Shown here: positions 37,859 to 47,745 of the stretch, in pieces
Numbering within the stretch: position 1 is the stretch's first letter
How the letters are laid out: every line of letters begins with the position of its first letter
NCBI RefSeq assembly: GCF_021869535.1
Contig: NW_026262734.1
Coordinates: 113,847,588-113,911,587 of the forward strand
Direction: 5' to 3'
Length of the DNA: 64,000 nucleotides
Source: Mytilus californianus
Taxonomy: Eukaryota > Mollusca > Bivalvia > Mytilida > Mytilidae
The notes under the pieces: model-generated
What the model saw: the letters and a program-made list of their open reading frames with translations, nothing else
The model's database searches: none
What the model was told of the DNA's origin: nothing
Made by a program: the position numbers and the translations under genes

Positions 37859-39879
37859 CTGGAAGGAAATCAAGACACTATTGTTTATTCCATGGTATAT
37901 ATGTTTGCGCACTTATTACACAATTATTGCTATATACTGAAAAGAGCGAATTCCCTTATTCTCCTGCCAACTAAATTACACTGTAGGTATCAGCAAGTCG
38001 TTAAACAATAATGAATAGGAAAACAAATCAAATCTTCATAAGATGAGATATCAGTCAAAGATTGCGATATCCTGCTAATGGTAAAATAAAGTGAGTGTCA
38101 AATATCTGACAGATAATAAGACAAAATGTCCATATCTGGAAAGATAATTTATCCACTGACTACGTAAAAGATATAGTGATAAGCGACAGATAAACTACAT
38201 ATACACCTGTGAGGAAAATCACAATTACAGGTTAGAAAAAGAACATCAACCATAATCACAGACACTGACTTAAACACATGCACACAATGAAAATAGTGTC
38301 AATATTAGAAAAAAAGCTTCGACGATTCATTGACATCTCGTATTCGTTGCCTATCAGTGATTTAAACGTGTTCTATCAAAAACATATAATCAAGTCACAA
38401 AATAAAAGGTAAATATGACGAGACATACCCTTTTCTATGTACCAACTTTCAAACAGCTCTTGCATATGGATCATATACATCAAAGTTAGTACGCTATGGC
38501 AGGGCTATCGTGTTCAATTTTTGTTGTGTATGGTACAGGCTTCTGAATTTAAGCATTTTTGTAAAAAAAACTGAATTTTCAGATAATTTATAAAATGCCT
38601 AACCTTGACAGGCATTATATAAAATAAATCACAATACCTAGTCATTTGTAAAATGATTGAAATTTTGAAACACAATTAATCAAATTTTTGATCAGTTTCA
38701 ATCAGTAATTGTAGAAAAAGGATTTCATTTAGATATGTGATCATAACCAATAACACAATATTGTGTAAAAAAAACCCTAATGGTTCAGTAATTATATTAA
38801 ATCTATTCTTCAAATACCAGCGGGAAAGGTATATTAAACATTTTGTCTTTAATTAGAATTTTAAGTAAAACTATGTTAAGTGTGTACTAACTTTGTATTT
38901 CAGACAGTGAATTTATGATCTTTTATTCGTGATGTCAGAGGGGCAAATTATTCTCACATTGACGCAAAGTTTAAAGACAAATTAAAAAAAAAGAAATATG
39001 AAATCAAAATAGAAGTGTGTAATATGAAGCAGATGAAAGAAAAATGTTTCTTGATTGAGTGATTGTTGTTTGTTTACGTTTACTAGCAAATATGTCAATC
39101 AAATTTAGGACGAGAACAAATTGATATTAAAAGAAATATGTAGTTTTTACAATGTATTGACCTAGATAATGGACAGACATTTCGATGGCCAATTGAAATA
39201 AAAGGAACGCTGGATATGGACATACGTGTTGCCTTTCAACACGCCACCTACGGGACAGTAAAATAGTTCTTAACGTGCAGAAAGTGTGGCATTCTCCTTA
39301 AACGAAGCAACATATTCATTTAAGTGCATTCTGAAAATTTAAGAATTTAGACATCCTACAGATTCCCCTCTATATCATGGGTTTCACCTTACAATTTTGT
39401 GTTTGGTTGTGATGTGACTGCATTTGATAAACCAGATGATGTTAATTAACCTTACCATGCTAAAGTTACTTTTCATTTTTTTTCAAACACATAAGAGAGA
39501 AGATAGGCATGAATGTACGTACTGTTTGTGAAACCACATGTTTTTTTTTAACGTTTGGTGTTTTATCAGCAAAAGTACCGACAGAGCTGAATATTTCATG
39601 GTCCGGGTTTCACCAAATGTAGTTGTAGTGATAAGATCAGATTTAACATATAACGATATCATTGTTACACTCTCAAACATATCTATCTCCCTTAACGTTT
39701 TTTGTTTCGTCCAAACGAGTCAGTAAAATTACAAATTTCAATTAAATCTCTGTCTATTTATACTTGAGGCCAAATGATTTGAACAACAGCATACAAATAT
39801 TTAAGAACTGATGAAATCAAAAGGGACCGAAAGTAACGGCAAATCCGAAAAAAAGAATTAGCGCTTTTCACAAGCAAAT
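37859..39879. other. intron-like DNA
   Basis: Probably intron of the ankyrin gene. Overlapping open frames on both strands at 39.48-39.73 kb carry no recognisable domain. No other repeat was identified. Confidence 0.4.
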
Positions 39880-40105
39880 ACAGATATGATTCATTGATTG
39901 TGGTCAGGTTTTATTAGTGGGGGATGCCGAAGTGCTAGGAGAGAACCAACTACTTTTGGTAAAAAAACTGACAATCCTAGTTAAAAAAATTAAGAGTCGA
40001 ACGAACCTGTTTATTGTGGGGTTCGAAATCATAACCTCTGCACTGATAGACTAATGATACAGTAGATGAGCTATTGAGACCACTCGGCCATCGACGCCTT
40101 TCTTC
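39880..40105 (-). repeat. tRNA-related SINE
   Basis: On the minus strand the head reads ggcgtcgatggccgagtggt (A-box), then 'cagaggttatgatttcgaacccc' (B-box-like), resembling a tRNA-Ser/Leu gene. The body follows with 'aggattgtcag'. It shares its body block with 15,850-16,090. It lies in the putative ankyrin intron. Confidence 0.6.
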
Positions 40106-40274
40106 ACTTTTGATTTAAGTGTTACACTTGCATATCACTTTTGTATGTAAGATAAAAACATACATTAACTACTAATAGAAAATAATATAGTGTCAACTGG
40201 TGAGAAAAATAGGATATTTTTGTACGTCCAAATTATACTGTTTAAAACGAAATTTTAACGAAACCTTTAATAAT

Positions 40275-40328
40275 CAAAAGAGGGGCGAAAGATACCAGAG
40301 GGACATTCAAATTCATACACAAATCTGC
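40275..40328 (+). repeat. R6 dispersed repeat, fragment
   Basis: 'gaggggcgaaagataccaga…gggacattcaaa' is the start of the repeat seen at 43,958-44,160. Confidence 0.6.
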
Positions 40329-40627
40329 AGTGATAAGAGTATACGATAAACCAGCTATTGTATGTACAAATACATTTTAAAATAGAATAAATGTTTTTTT
40401 AACAATCTTATCTGAACTTGTTAAACAAGTATATTTTCAACGTTGTTTTTAAAATCATGCTTGTGTATCTAACATAGCATTAGAAACATAATTATCATTT
40501 ATTCGTTAAAGTTATTATGCATTCCTTTCCCAGATATAAAACAAAAAATAAAATAAAAAAAGGACATTTTAACTATTGAATTATATTTCGTTCCTTTAAA
40601 AGTCCCTTTTTCAAGCTGAGTGTAAAT

Positions 40628-40727
40628 AAATTCATCATAGATACCAGGATTTAAAATGTATATACCAGACGAGCGTTTCGTCTACAAAAGAGTCATCAGT
40701 GCTGCTCAAATCAAAAAGGTTGAATAA
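40628..40727 (+). repeat. R5 dispersed repeat
   Basis: 'attcatcatagatacc…accagacgagcgtttcgtct…acaaaagagtcatcagtg' also occurs, more decayed, at 35,645-35,710 downstream of the RT pseudogene. It is absent from duplicate modules 2 and 3, so it inserted after the duplication. Confidence 0.65.
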
Positions 40728-40889
40728 CAGACGATATGTGAATCCCCGAATTTTAGTTGTCTGCTTCATTACGCAATATTCCCTGCCAAGGTTAAAGAAT
40801 TAAGTAAAAGTATATAATATTTAATTAGATCAATGTGTGGACATTGAATTTTATGATTGACTGGACCAATTTAGCAAGGGTTGACATAC

Positions 40890-40994
40890 CTTATTTACTT
40901 TATCTGGATCTATTTCTCCTCTTACTAATAACAATTTGACCATGTTCAGATTTTGATCTCTAACAGCTGTGTGTAAAGGAGTGTCGCCGTTTAT
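40890..40994 (-). CDS. ankyrin-repeat exon
   Basis: A 105-bp exon on the minus strand has acceptor (ttttatttcag) and donor (AATAAG|GTATGT). It is phase 0 on both sides and has 35 codons with no stop. Residues 3-8 are GDTPLH, followed by TAVRDQNLNMVKLLL and RGEIDPDKVNK. This is the ankyrin signature: a turn with G-x-TPLH, helix 1, and helix 2 ending LLL-x-x-G. Ankyrin repeats form stacked helical scaffolds for protein binding, so the protein is probably a multi-repeat scaffold or receptor-associated protein. One repeat per exon in phase 0 allows repeat gain by duplication. No family name is possible from one repeat. Confidence 0.85.
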
Positions 40995-41747
40995 CTGAAA
41001 TAAAATAATTATTTTATAATTATAAAAAAAGAATCATTCAAATCAAAGTCAAAGAATGAATTGATATAAAGATACAACATGTGGCTCAAACATAACTAGA
41101 ATTAATAAGTTATATATCTACATGTATATTAAGAAAAGTTTTGTAAAAATAAAGGTCGGATTCTCTTTTGATGTAAGATACAAGCATTTTCATTATTATT
41201 TTATGAAATATATGTTTTTTTATTATTATTTACATGAAATATTTCGGTATAATTTAGATTATCATTCAGTAAGTCAATTTGACATAATTTGACAATAGTA
41301 TAAAATCAATCAGTATATTGTTTGTACAAATCCGTTCTAAAATGAAAATAGTGTATTTTTTACATCATTCACTGTACTTGTTTGCAAAAGGAAAAGAAAA
41401 GAAAAGAAAATAAACTTTTGGCCCGTTTATTCAATTCTGTTGGTATATAAAACAGTCGTTCATCCGTTAGTTATTATACATTCCTCTTTAAAGATACAAA
41501 ACAACAAACAAATAAAAAAAAACTTTTTACCATTGAATTATATCTCGTTCTTTAAAAAGACCCCTTTCCAAGCTTAGTGTCAATGAGCAAACGGAATTTA
41601 TATCTCGAATTCTAATTGTCTGCTTCATGGCGTCATATTCCATTGAAAGTTTAAGAACACAGGGACAGTGTACAATATTTCATTAGATCAATGTGTGGAT
41701 ATTAAAAGTGATTATTGACTGGACCAATTTAACAAAGGATGTTATAC

Positions 41748-41852
41748 CTTATTTACTTTATTTGGATCTAAATCTCTTCTCTCTAAAAACAATTTGACCA
41801 TGTTGAGGTTTTGATCTCTAACAGCTGTGTGTAAAGGCGTGTCGCCTTTGAT
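41748..41852 (-). pseudogene. duplicated ankyrin exon with lost splice acceptor
   Basis: This is the second copy of the ankyrin exon, intact over 35 codons (GDTPLHTAVRDQNLNMVKLF, then LERRDLDPNKVNK) and with a usable donor (AATAAG|GTATAA). The acceptor AG of the first copy is AA here (ttttttcaa|atcaaagg). The nearest alternative AG is seven bases inside and would shift the frame. The coding part has few changes, so the loss may be recent. It is called a pseudo-exon unless RNA data show an unusual splice. Confidence 0.75.
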
Positions 41853-42057
41853 TTGAAAAAAAAAATAAAGTTCAAATCCTTTATATATCGATACACCAGA
41901 ATTTAAAACCATTAAATCAATTTAGACTTTTAAATGAAAATCAAAATAACATCACCATCACACAAATATCCCTTTAAAAAAAATAAATATCAAAACGTAA
42001 AAACTATAAAGTCAAAGTGAAGAAATAAATTGATAGAAAATCCAAAGTCTTGATTGT

Positions 42058-44284
42058 TATCAAACACATATTTAGACAATGCAAACACAATACTACTGTC
42101 TTTTCTCTAATATATATCATTATTTGTATAAAAAAAAACCAACCCATCCAGTTGTACAAAAAGTGCTAAATTCCAATGGAGGTTCATGAGTTCCATTAAA
42201 ATAAAGAAATAAATGCATTCTTATTCAACACAAACAAAAGTTCCAGTATCTGTATACTTATATTATTCGCATCTTATACAAAATTAATGATCTAAAGGCA
42301 TTTATAATGACTGATTTCAAATGAGGTTGCATTATTTCTAATATTCAAGAAAAAAATTGGCATTTTTTAACAGTGCAAACACAATTTTAGTATCTTTTCC
42401 CTGAAATTCAGCATATTTTATAAAAAATAACCGATTCGCATGTGCAAAAAGGACTAAAATCAAATGGCAGTTCATAATTTTTATTAAAATAAAGAAATTG
42501 TTTCATTCTTATTCAACACAAACAAAAGTTTCATTATTTTTTATCATTATATTATACATTTTATATACAAAAAACTTATTTTGAGACCTTTGAAGTAACT
42601 AGTTACAAATAACATTGCATTATTGTTTATAAAAAGAAGACATATTGGTAATTCTAAACAATTCGAACAATATTTTACTATCTTTTTTCTGATATACATT
42701 TAATTTTGTGAAAAACAATCCATACTAATGTACAAAAAGTACAAAATCCAATGCGGTCACTTAATTCAATTAAAATAGAAATGATTGAATTCTTATTCAA
42801 CAAAAAAGAAAGTTTTTGCATCTTATTCCTTAAACTATTCAAATTTTATAAAAATAATGTATTCAGAGGCATTTAAAACAACTGATTGCCAACACTGCAT
42901 TATTTTTGATAAAAAGAAGAAATATTGGCATATTTAAACAATGCGAACACAATTTTACTATCTTTTCTCTGATATATATCACTATTTGTGAAAAAAGACC
43001 AGTCCATCCTGATGTACAAAAAGTACTAAATTCCAATGGAGGTTCATGATTTTCCATTTAAATAAAGAAATAAATACATTCGTATTCAACACAAACAAAC
43101 GTTTAAGTATCTGTATCTTTATATTATTCACATCTTATACAAAATTATTTATTTAAAGGCATTTATAATGACTGATTGCTAATGAGGTTGCATTATTTCT
43201 AATATAAAAGAAGAAATATATGTATTGTTAAGCAATGCAAACAAAATTTTAGTATCTTTTCCCTGAAATTCAGCACAGTACTATAATCAAATGGCGGTTC
43301 ATAATTTGGTACATTGCATTATTTTGGATAGGAATAAGAAATATTGGCCTATTCAAACAATACGAACATGATTTTAGTAATTTTACTCTGATATTTATCA
43401 TTATTTGTAAAATAAACTACCGATTCTAATAAAGAAAAGTAATACATTTCAATGGTGGTTCACGATTTCCATTAAACATGTTAAAATAAAGAAATAATTG
43501 CACTCTCAAACAATCCAAACAAAGTCTTCAGTATCTTTACTACTATATTATTTTTATTTTCATCATCTAGTGACATTAAATGCACAATTGCTAAATAGGG
43601 TACTGATTTCAAGTGATAACATTTTATCTATTCGCAGTGATACAAAAACATTATGAGCATGACATTATTCTGCACTTATGTAATTTATTTGGCAGAAAAG
43701 GAGAGAACCGATAATGAAAAATACATATAATGCATGAAAATTAATTGATATTTATTTCTTTATGTGTTATTGCGACCAAGTTTATTTTGAATTTAACGAG
43801 TAATTGTGTCTCCGTAGAGGTCCGCGATAATCGCATGTAATACTGTGAAGTTCGTTTTACATAAGAATTTTAATTATATATATTCGTATCCGTCCGATCC
43901 GTGCATATGATTACTTTACTGATCGATCGCTGACCGTTGTCACGGCAACGATCACATAAAAGAGAGGTGAAAGATACCAAAGGGACATTCAAACTCATAA
44001 GTCGAAATTTTACTGACAACACCATGGCTAAAAAAGAAAAAGACCAATAGACAAACAATAGTGCACAAAACACTACATAGAAAACAAACTAAAGACTGAG
44101 CAACACGAACCCCACCAAAAGCTGGGGTAATCTCAGGTGCATAACATTTTTGACTTATCTGAAGGATTCTATGGGTCATCGATCACCGATCAATCATCGA
44201 TCAGTCAAACATCCGTCACCGATCATTCACCGATCAGTCAAGTTCCCGTCAAACAGTAACGCATAAGGTTACAAGTACTGTATA
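42058..44284 (-). repeat. inverted arm 1: about 287-bp tandem array plus GATCGGTGA iterons
   Basis: From 42,058 to about 43,560, diverged units recur at about 287 bp. The marker 'ttattcaacacaaacaaaag' occurs at 42,212, 42,503, 42,789 (diverged) and 43,077. Neighbouring units alternate in type, suggesting a dimer of about 575 bp. From 43,780 to 44,284 come a unique block and clustered TCACCGATC motifs, ending 'aaggttacaagtactgtata'. The whole arm is an inverse copy of 59,214-61,221, except for an R6 insertion at 43,958-44,160. Open frames here are chance. Confidence 0.75.
43958..44160 (+). repeat. R6 dispersed repeat inserted in arm 1
   Basis: Begins agagaggtgaaagataccaa and runs through 'caccatggctaaaaaagaaa' to 'ggggtaatctcaggtgc'. 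It is absent at the matching place in arm 2, so it inserted after the arms arose. A fragment of the same family lies at 40,275. Confidence 0.7.
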
Positions 44285-44294
44285 CATCATGTAC

Positions 44295-44500
44295 TGTTTT
44301 ACAACTCTAGTTAAAGACAACGAGGACAAGCATAACCCGACTAACGAAAGCTAAAGTTTTATAGCCTAGATGGTCAAGAAGTCTAGGGCGCTGCATACAG
44401 TGCAATCAATGTTACCTCGATGCCTTAGAAGCAGCCGTATTTGCCACGACGTCACAGAAGCAGGGTTTCAAATCCCACAGAGATAAGAATAACAATGAGC
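44295..44500 (+). repeat. tRNA-related SINE
   Basis: 'tagatggtcaagaagtctag' (A-box-like) and 'gggtttcaaatcccac' (B-box-like, about 44,463) are spaced like internal RNA polymerase III promoter boxes with an enlarged gap. A fragment of the same head is at 29,033. Confidence 0.55.
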
Positions 44501-44519
44501 TTACGCTTACGTGTTATAG

Positions 44520-45178
44520 TATTCTTTTGTGTGTCTTTATGAATATTACTTTAATTTACTGTTTAGTCTGTTTTTTTTTGTGATATCCATTTGACGTGGC
44601 TCTGTACACCCCGTCATTGTGTTATTATGCTATGGTAAATTTTTGTATTCATGTCTTTCATTTTTGCTAATGTGCTTTGTCTATATGCCTTTTGTGTTTC
44701 TTTGTTACTTATGACGTGGCTCTGTACTTATACATCCGTCATTGTGTGTTTGTGCTATGGTAAATTTTCGCATTCCTGTCTTTCATTTTTGCTAATGTGC
44801 TATGTCTATATGCCTTTTGTGTTTCTTTGTTATATATTTGTTTGTTTTTATAGTGATTAAAATTATAACACAATGTTGACTGCTGTACCCCAATTTTTAA
44901 CATGTTTACCTATTATGTCTGTTTGTTTTTTTCACACATCGTTGTCAATATATTGGATTTTTATGCGACTGTCATACAAGGGAGAGGTTTAGCTAGCTAT
45001 AAACCAGGTTTAGTACACCATTTTCTACATAAGAAAATACCTGTACCAAATCAGGAATATGAGAGTTGTTATCCATTCGTTTGATGTGTTTGATCTTTTG
45101 ATTTTGCCATTTGATTACGGACTTTCCGTTTTGTATTTTCCTCGAAGTTCGGTTAATATGTTATTTTACTTCTTACAT
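44520..45178 (+). repeat. R2: long retroelement 3' tail with internal duplication
   Basis: Plus-strand copy of R2 ending at about 45,178 (…ccttgaagtt-type end, then tattttac). It carries a roughly 120-bp direct duplication: 'gacgtggctctgtac' at 44,594 and 44,713, each followed by 'gtcattgtgt…gctatggtaaattt'. The core 'cctgtaccaaatcaggaata' lies at about 45,040. Open frames across it are shadows. Confidence 0.7.
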
Positions 45179-45193
45179 GCTTCTCTGTACTTA

Positions 45194-45472
45194 ATAAAAT
45201 TGAGAATGGAAATGGGGAATATTTTAAAGAGACAACAACCCGACCAAAGAGCAGATAACAGCCGAAGGCCACCAATGGGTCTTCGACACAGCGAGAAAAT
45301 CCCGCACCCGGAGGTGGGCTTCAGCTGGCCCCTGAATAAAAATGTGTACTAGTTCAGCGAAAATGAACGTCATACTAAACTCCAAAACATATCAATGAAC
45401 TAAATTTAAAAAAAAATATACAAGACTGAGAAAGGCCAGAGGCTCCTGACTTGGGACAGTCGCAAAAATGCG
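45194..45472 (-). repeat. R1: 5'-truncated 3' tail of RT element
   Basis: Antisense copy of the 63 kb element tail with its 3' end at 45,194. It runs through 'ggccagaggctcctgacttg' and stops shortly after. A 97-codon plus-strand frame overlapping it is a shadow. Confidence 0.75.
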
Positions 45473-45485
45473 TCTGGGTTGTTTG

Positions 45486-45833
45486 CCAGGAAAAGGAAAT
45501 GAACTTTCGATCCGTTTATTTAATTTTTTGGTAAATAAGAAAGTATATTTTCAACGTTTGTTTTACAATCGTATATGTTTATCTAATAAAGAATTAAAAC
45601 ATAATTGTCGTTCATCCATTAAAGTAAAAATTCCTGTTTATAAATATGAAACAACAAACAAAAAAAAAAAAAGACCTTTTTACCATTGAATTATATGTCG
45701 TTCCTTAAAAAGACCTCTTTGCAAGCTTAGTGTAAATGAGCAGACGGAATTTGTATCTCGGACTCTAATTTTCTGATTCATTGCGCAATATTCACATAGA
45801 AAGTTTAAGAACATAGGGACAGGGTATACAATT
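45486..45833 (-). repeat. left remnant of third ankyrin module
   Basis: Matches module 2 from about 41,390 to 41,680 (shared 'tttttaccattgaattatat', 'aagcttagtgtaaatgagca', 'agtttaagaacata/cagggacag'). It stops at 45,833 where an R3 tail begins, and resumes at 59,152-59,213. Its exon is missing. Confidence 0.7.
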
Positions 45834-46046
45834 TTACCAAGTACCAAGTCAGGAATATGGCAGTTGTTAACAAATAGTCCGTTTTTATGCATGTTGGCGT
45901 ATGTTTTTGTAGCAGTTTAGTGTTTCTGTTGTTCCGTTTTTTTCCCTCTTATAGTTGATGTGTTTCCCTCAGTTTTGGTTTATAACCCGGATTTTTTTTC
46001 TCAGTTGAATCCGATTTATGACTATTGAACAGCGGTATACTACAGT
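45834..46046 (+). repeat. R3 tail interrupted by the 13.1-kb insertion
   Basis: Runs from 'accaagtcaggaatatggca' through 'gatgtgtttccctcagtttt' to 'gaacagcggtatactac'. The final ttgcctttatttat of this family is found 13.1 kb away at 59,139-59,152. Confidence 0.75.
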
Positions 46047-46059
46047 CCCTGTAACGTAA

Positions 46060-46370
46060 AAGTTAACAATACGAACGATACCCGAATCATGTAGGGACGA
46101 TGCTCGAACGATGTACGTACGCTTCCCGAACGGTGTACGAATGCAAACAAAACGCTGACCGAACGTTGTACGGACGCTGAACGAATGATGTACGAACGAA
46201 ACCATGTACCATAAACCATACCATAAACGATACCATAAGCGCTCTAACAGCGTTCAGTGTATGGTTTTGCGTACATCGTTTCGTTTAGTGTACTAGTATA
46301 TCGTATCGTTAAGCGTACATCGTTTTCTTTAGCGTACATAGTTTCGTCTAGCGTATACGGTGTTTATAAA
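46060..46370. repeat. left subterminal iterons
   Basis: Class I motifs of the kind cgaacgNtgtacgaacg recur about six times (46,070-46,200). They are followed by 'accatgtaccataaacg' type class II motifs and then inverse class II motifs (gtacatcgtttcgtttagtg). The centre of symmetry is near 46,245. Confidence 0.7.
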
Positions 46371-46539
46371 TAAAAATTATTTGTGTTCTATTAGAATCTG
46401 CAACAATATCTTTGTATATAGATAATCATAGGCCTAGCATTTAGATTGGATGGATATTTCTTTTTAATAATTTATCTGACTTTTCATCAAAATTTGTTAA
46501 GATACAGAAATTATTAAAAACAAAAATGGGTCCATAGTA

Positions 46540-46712
46540 CACGGATGCCCCACTCGCACTATCATTTTCTATGTTCAGTGGGCCGTGAAATTGGAGTCAA
46601 AACTCTAATTTGGCATTGAACGATTGGACTTCAACTTCATCAAACACTACTTTGACCAAAAACTTTAACCTGAAGCGGGACGAACGCACAGACCGAAAAA
46701 CATAAAAAAATA
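46540..46712 (-). repeat. dispersed repeat, inverse copy of 20.3-20.5 kb
   Basis: 'ggatgccccactcgcactat', 'gattggacttcaacttcatc' and 'tttgaccaaaaacttt' are the reverse of the unit at 20,262-20,500. Confidence 0.65.
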
Positions 46713-47333
46713 AATACTGAAATTAATCTAAATAAAGGATATTTTGATGAATTTTTGTTAGCCGTTGAAATACGTTCTTGGTGAATGTGCGGATGAAGTG
46801 CAGACTAAAGGATAGTTGGTCAACATTTTCTGAAAATAGGCTTAGGTATACAAATTCTGTTGACCGTAATGAACATTTTTTTTTAGATGGAATTCTAAAT
46901 TAATCTAATTATTTACAAAAGTATATTCGGGGTCTTAACGTTTGCCTTTTGTTCAAAAGGTTTGTAAAACTTTTTTTGTATTGAATTTCTCTTTTATCGC
47001 ATTTTTGCAATTATTATGTATACACGAGAGATACCCATGTTTAGCAATATTTTTATTGCTACAACTCAGTAATTTAATAATTTTTAAAGATTGACAGTCA
47101 GCATTATCGAATTATTTCATACGAATTGAAGATGAAAAATATGAATTGAAATATTTTAGATAACAAGGACTTTGGTGACAAGAGAACCAGATACGGTTTC
47201 ATAATCCGGTTTTTCAAAAACTTACAAATGAAATCAAACGCTAAAACTAAATACGGGTTTTGTTAAAGAAAATTGGTTTTAGTTTCAATGTTTGATTTCA
47301 TTTAGAGAGCAAATAATATGCTAAATAAAATTA

Positions 47334-47745
47334 ATGAATATGGATATTACAAGTTATCCTTTTCTTGATTTTCATTTCGATGATGTTTTCAATTTGATAC
47401 CAATGATTCATTGTATTGCTGCTGGAAGAACAAAGAGGACAAAAAACCATGTGAAGGTTATGTTGAAAATGTGCTACTTTTCTATAATAACGACTTCAGA
47501 TCTGTGTTCCTTGTATTAAGATCACTGTTTGAAGAACTTGTGTGTGCATGATTGGTGACAATGTTGTAAAAAATCAAACTCGTGGCGGAGGTAAAAAACC
47601 TGTGTCTGCAGAAAAAAAAATATTCTTGTTGGATTGTATTATATGGGATGTCAGGAAACAATTAGACGGATTGCGGACAAATTTAATATTTTAGAATATT
47701 CAGTAGTAAAGTGCAGAAACACTTTCCTCTAAGTTCACTATATGA
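47334..47745 (+). pseudogene. PIF/Harbinger-like transposase remnant (N-terminal part)
   Basis: Three frames must be combined, so this is clearly dead. From 47,459 one frame reads NDFRSVFLVLRSLFEEL. From 47,575 a second reads RGGGKKPVSAEKKIFLLDCI. From 47,643 a third reads MGCQETIRRIADKFNILEYS. Together they resemble the N-terminal part of PIF/Harbinger nucleases (DDE_Tnp_4 type): an F-R/x helix, then R-G-G-R/K-x-P-V-S/P-x-E-K, then N/C-QE-S/T-x-R-x-IAD-x-F. The catalytic DDE core was not found downstream. These enzymes cut and paste elements with short TIRs and 3-bp target duplications, which fits the surrounding insertion. Assignment is by recalled motif pattern. Confidence 0.55.

Larger units (their letters stand above)
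40330..42045 (-). repeat. tandem duplication of an exon-plus-intron module
   Basis: Two homologous modules, about 40,330-41,070 and 41,305-42,045, each hold one ankyrin exon with matching flanks. Shared blocks include 'ttgaattatat(t/c)tcgtt', 'tagatcaatgtgtgga(c/t)att' and 'gactggaccaattta'. The exon offset is 858 bp. The flank offset is about 100 bp larger because module 1 carries an inserted R5 repeat (40,628-40,727). A third module is broken into 45,486-45,833 and 59,152-59,213. The series shows an ankyrin gene growing by tandem duplication. Confidence 0.75.

Noticed and set aside
39483-39726. Overlapping open frames on both strands
   Set aside because: Mutual shadows with no domain or splice sites.
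39880-40105. Functional tRNA gene
   Set aside because: A- and B-box-like motifs are present, but the cloverleaf does not close and the sequence continues into a SINE body; the same holds at 32.8 and 44.4 kb.
42058-43560. CRISPR-like regular repeats
   Set aside because: Units are about 287 bp, diverged and contiguous with no spacers, in a eukaryotic context.
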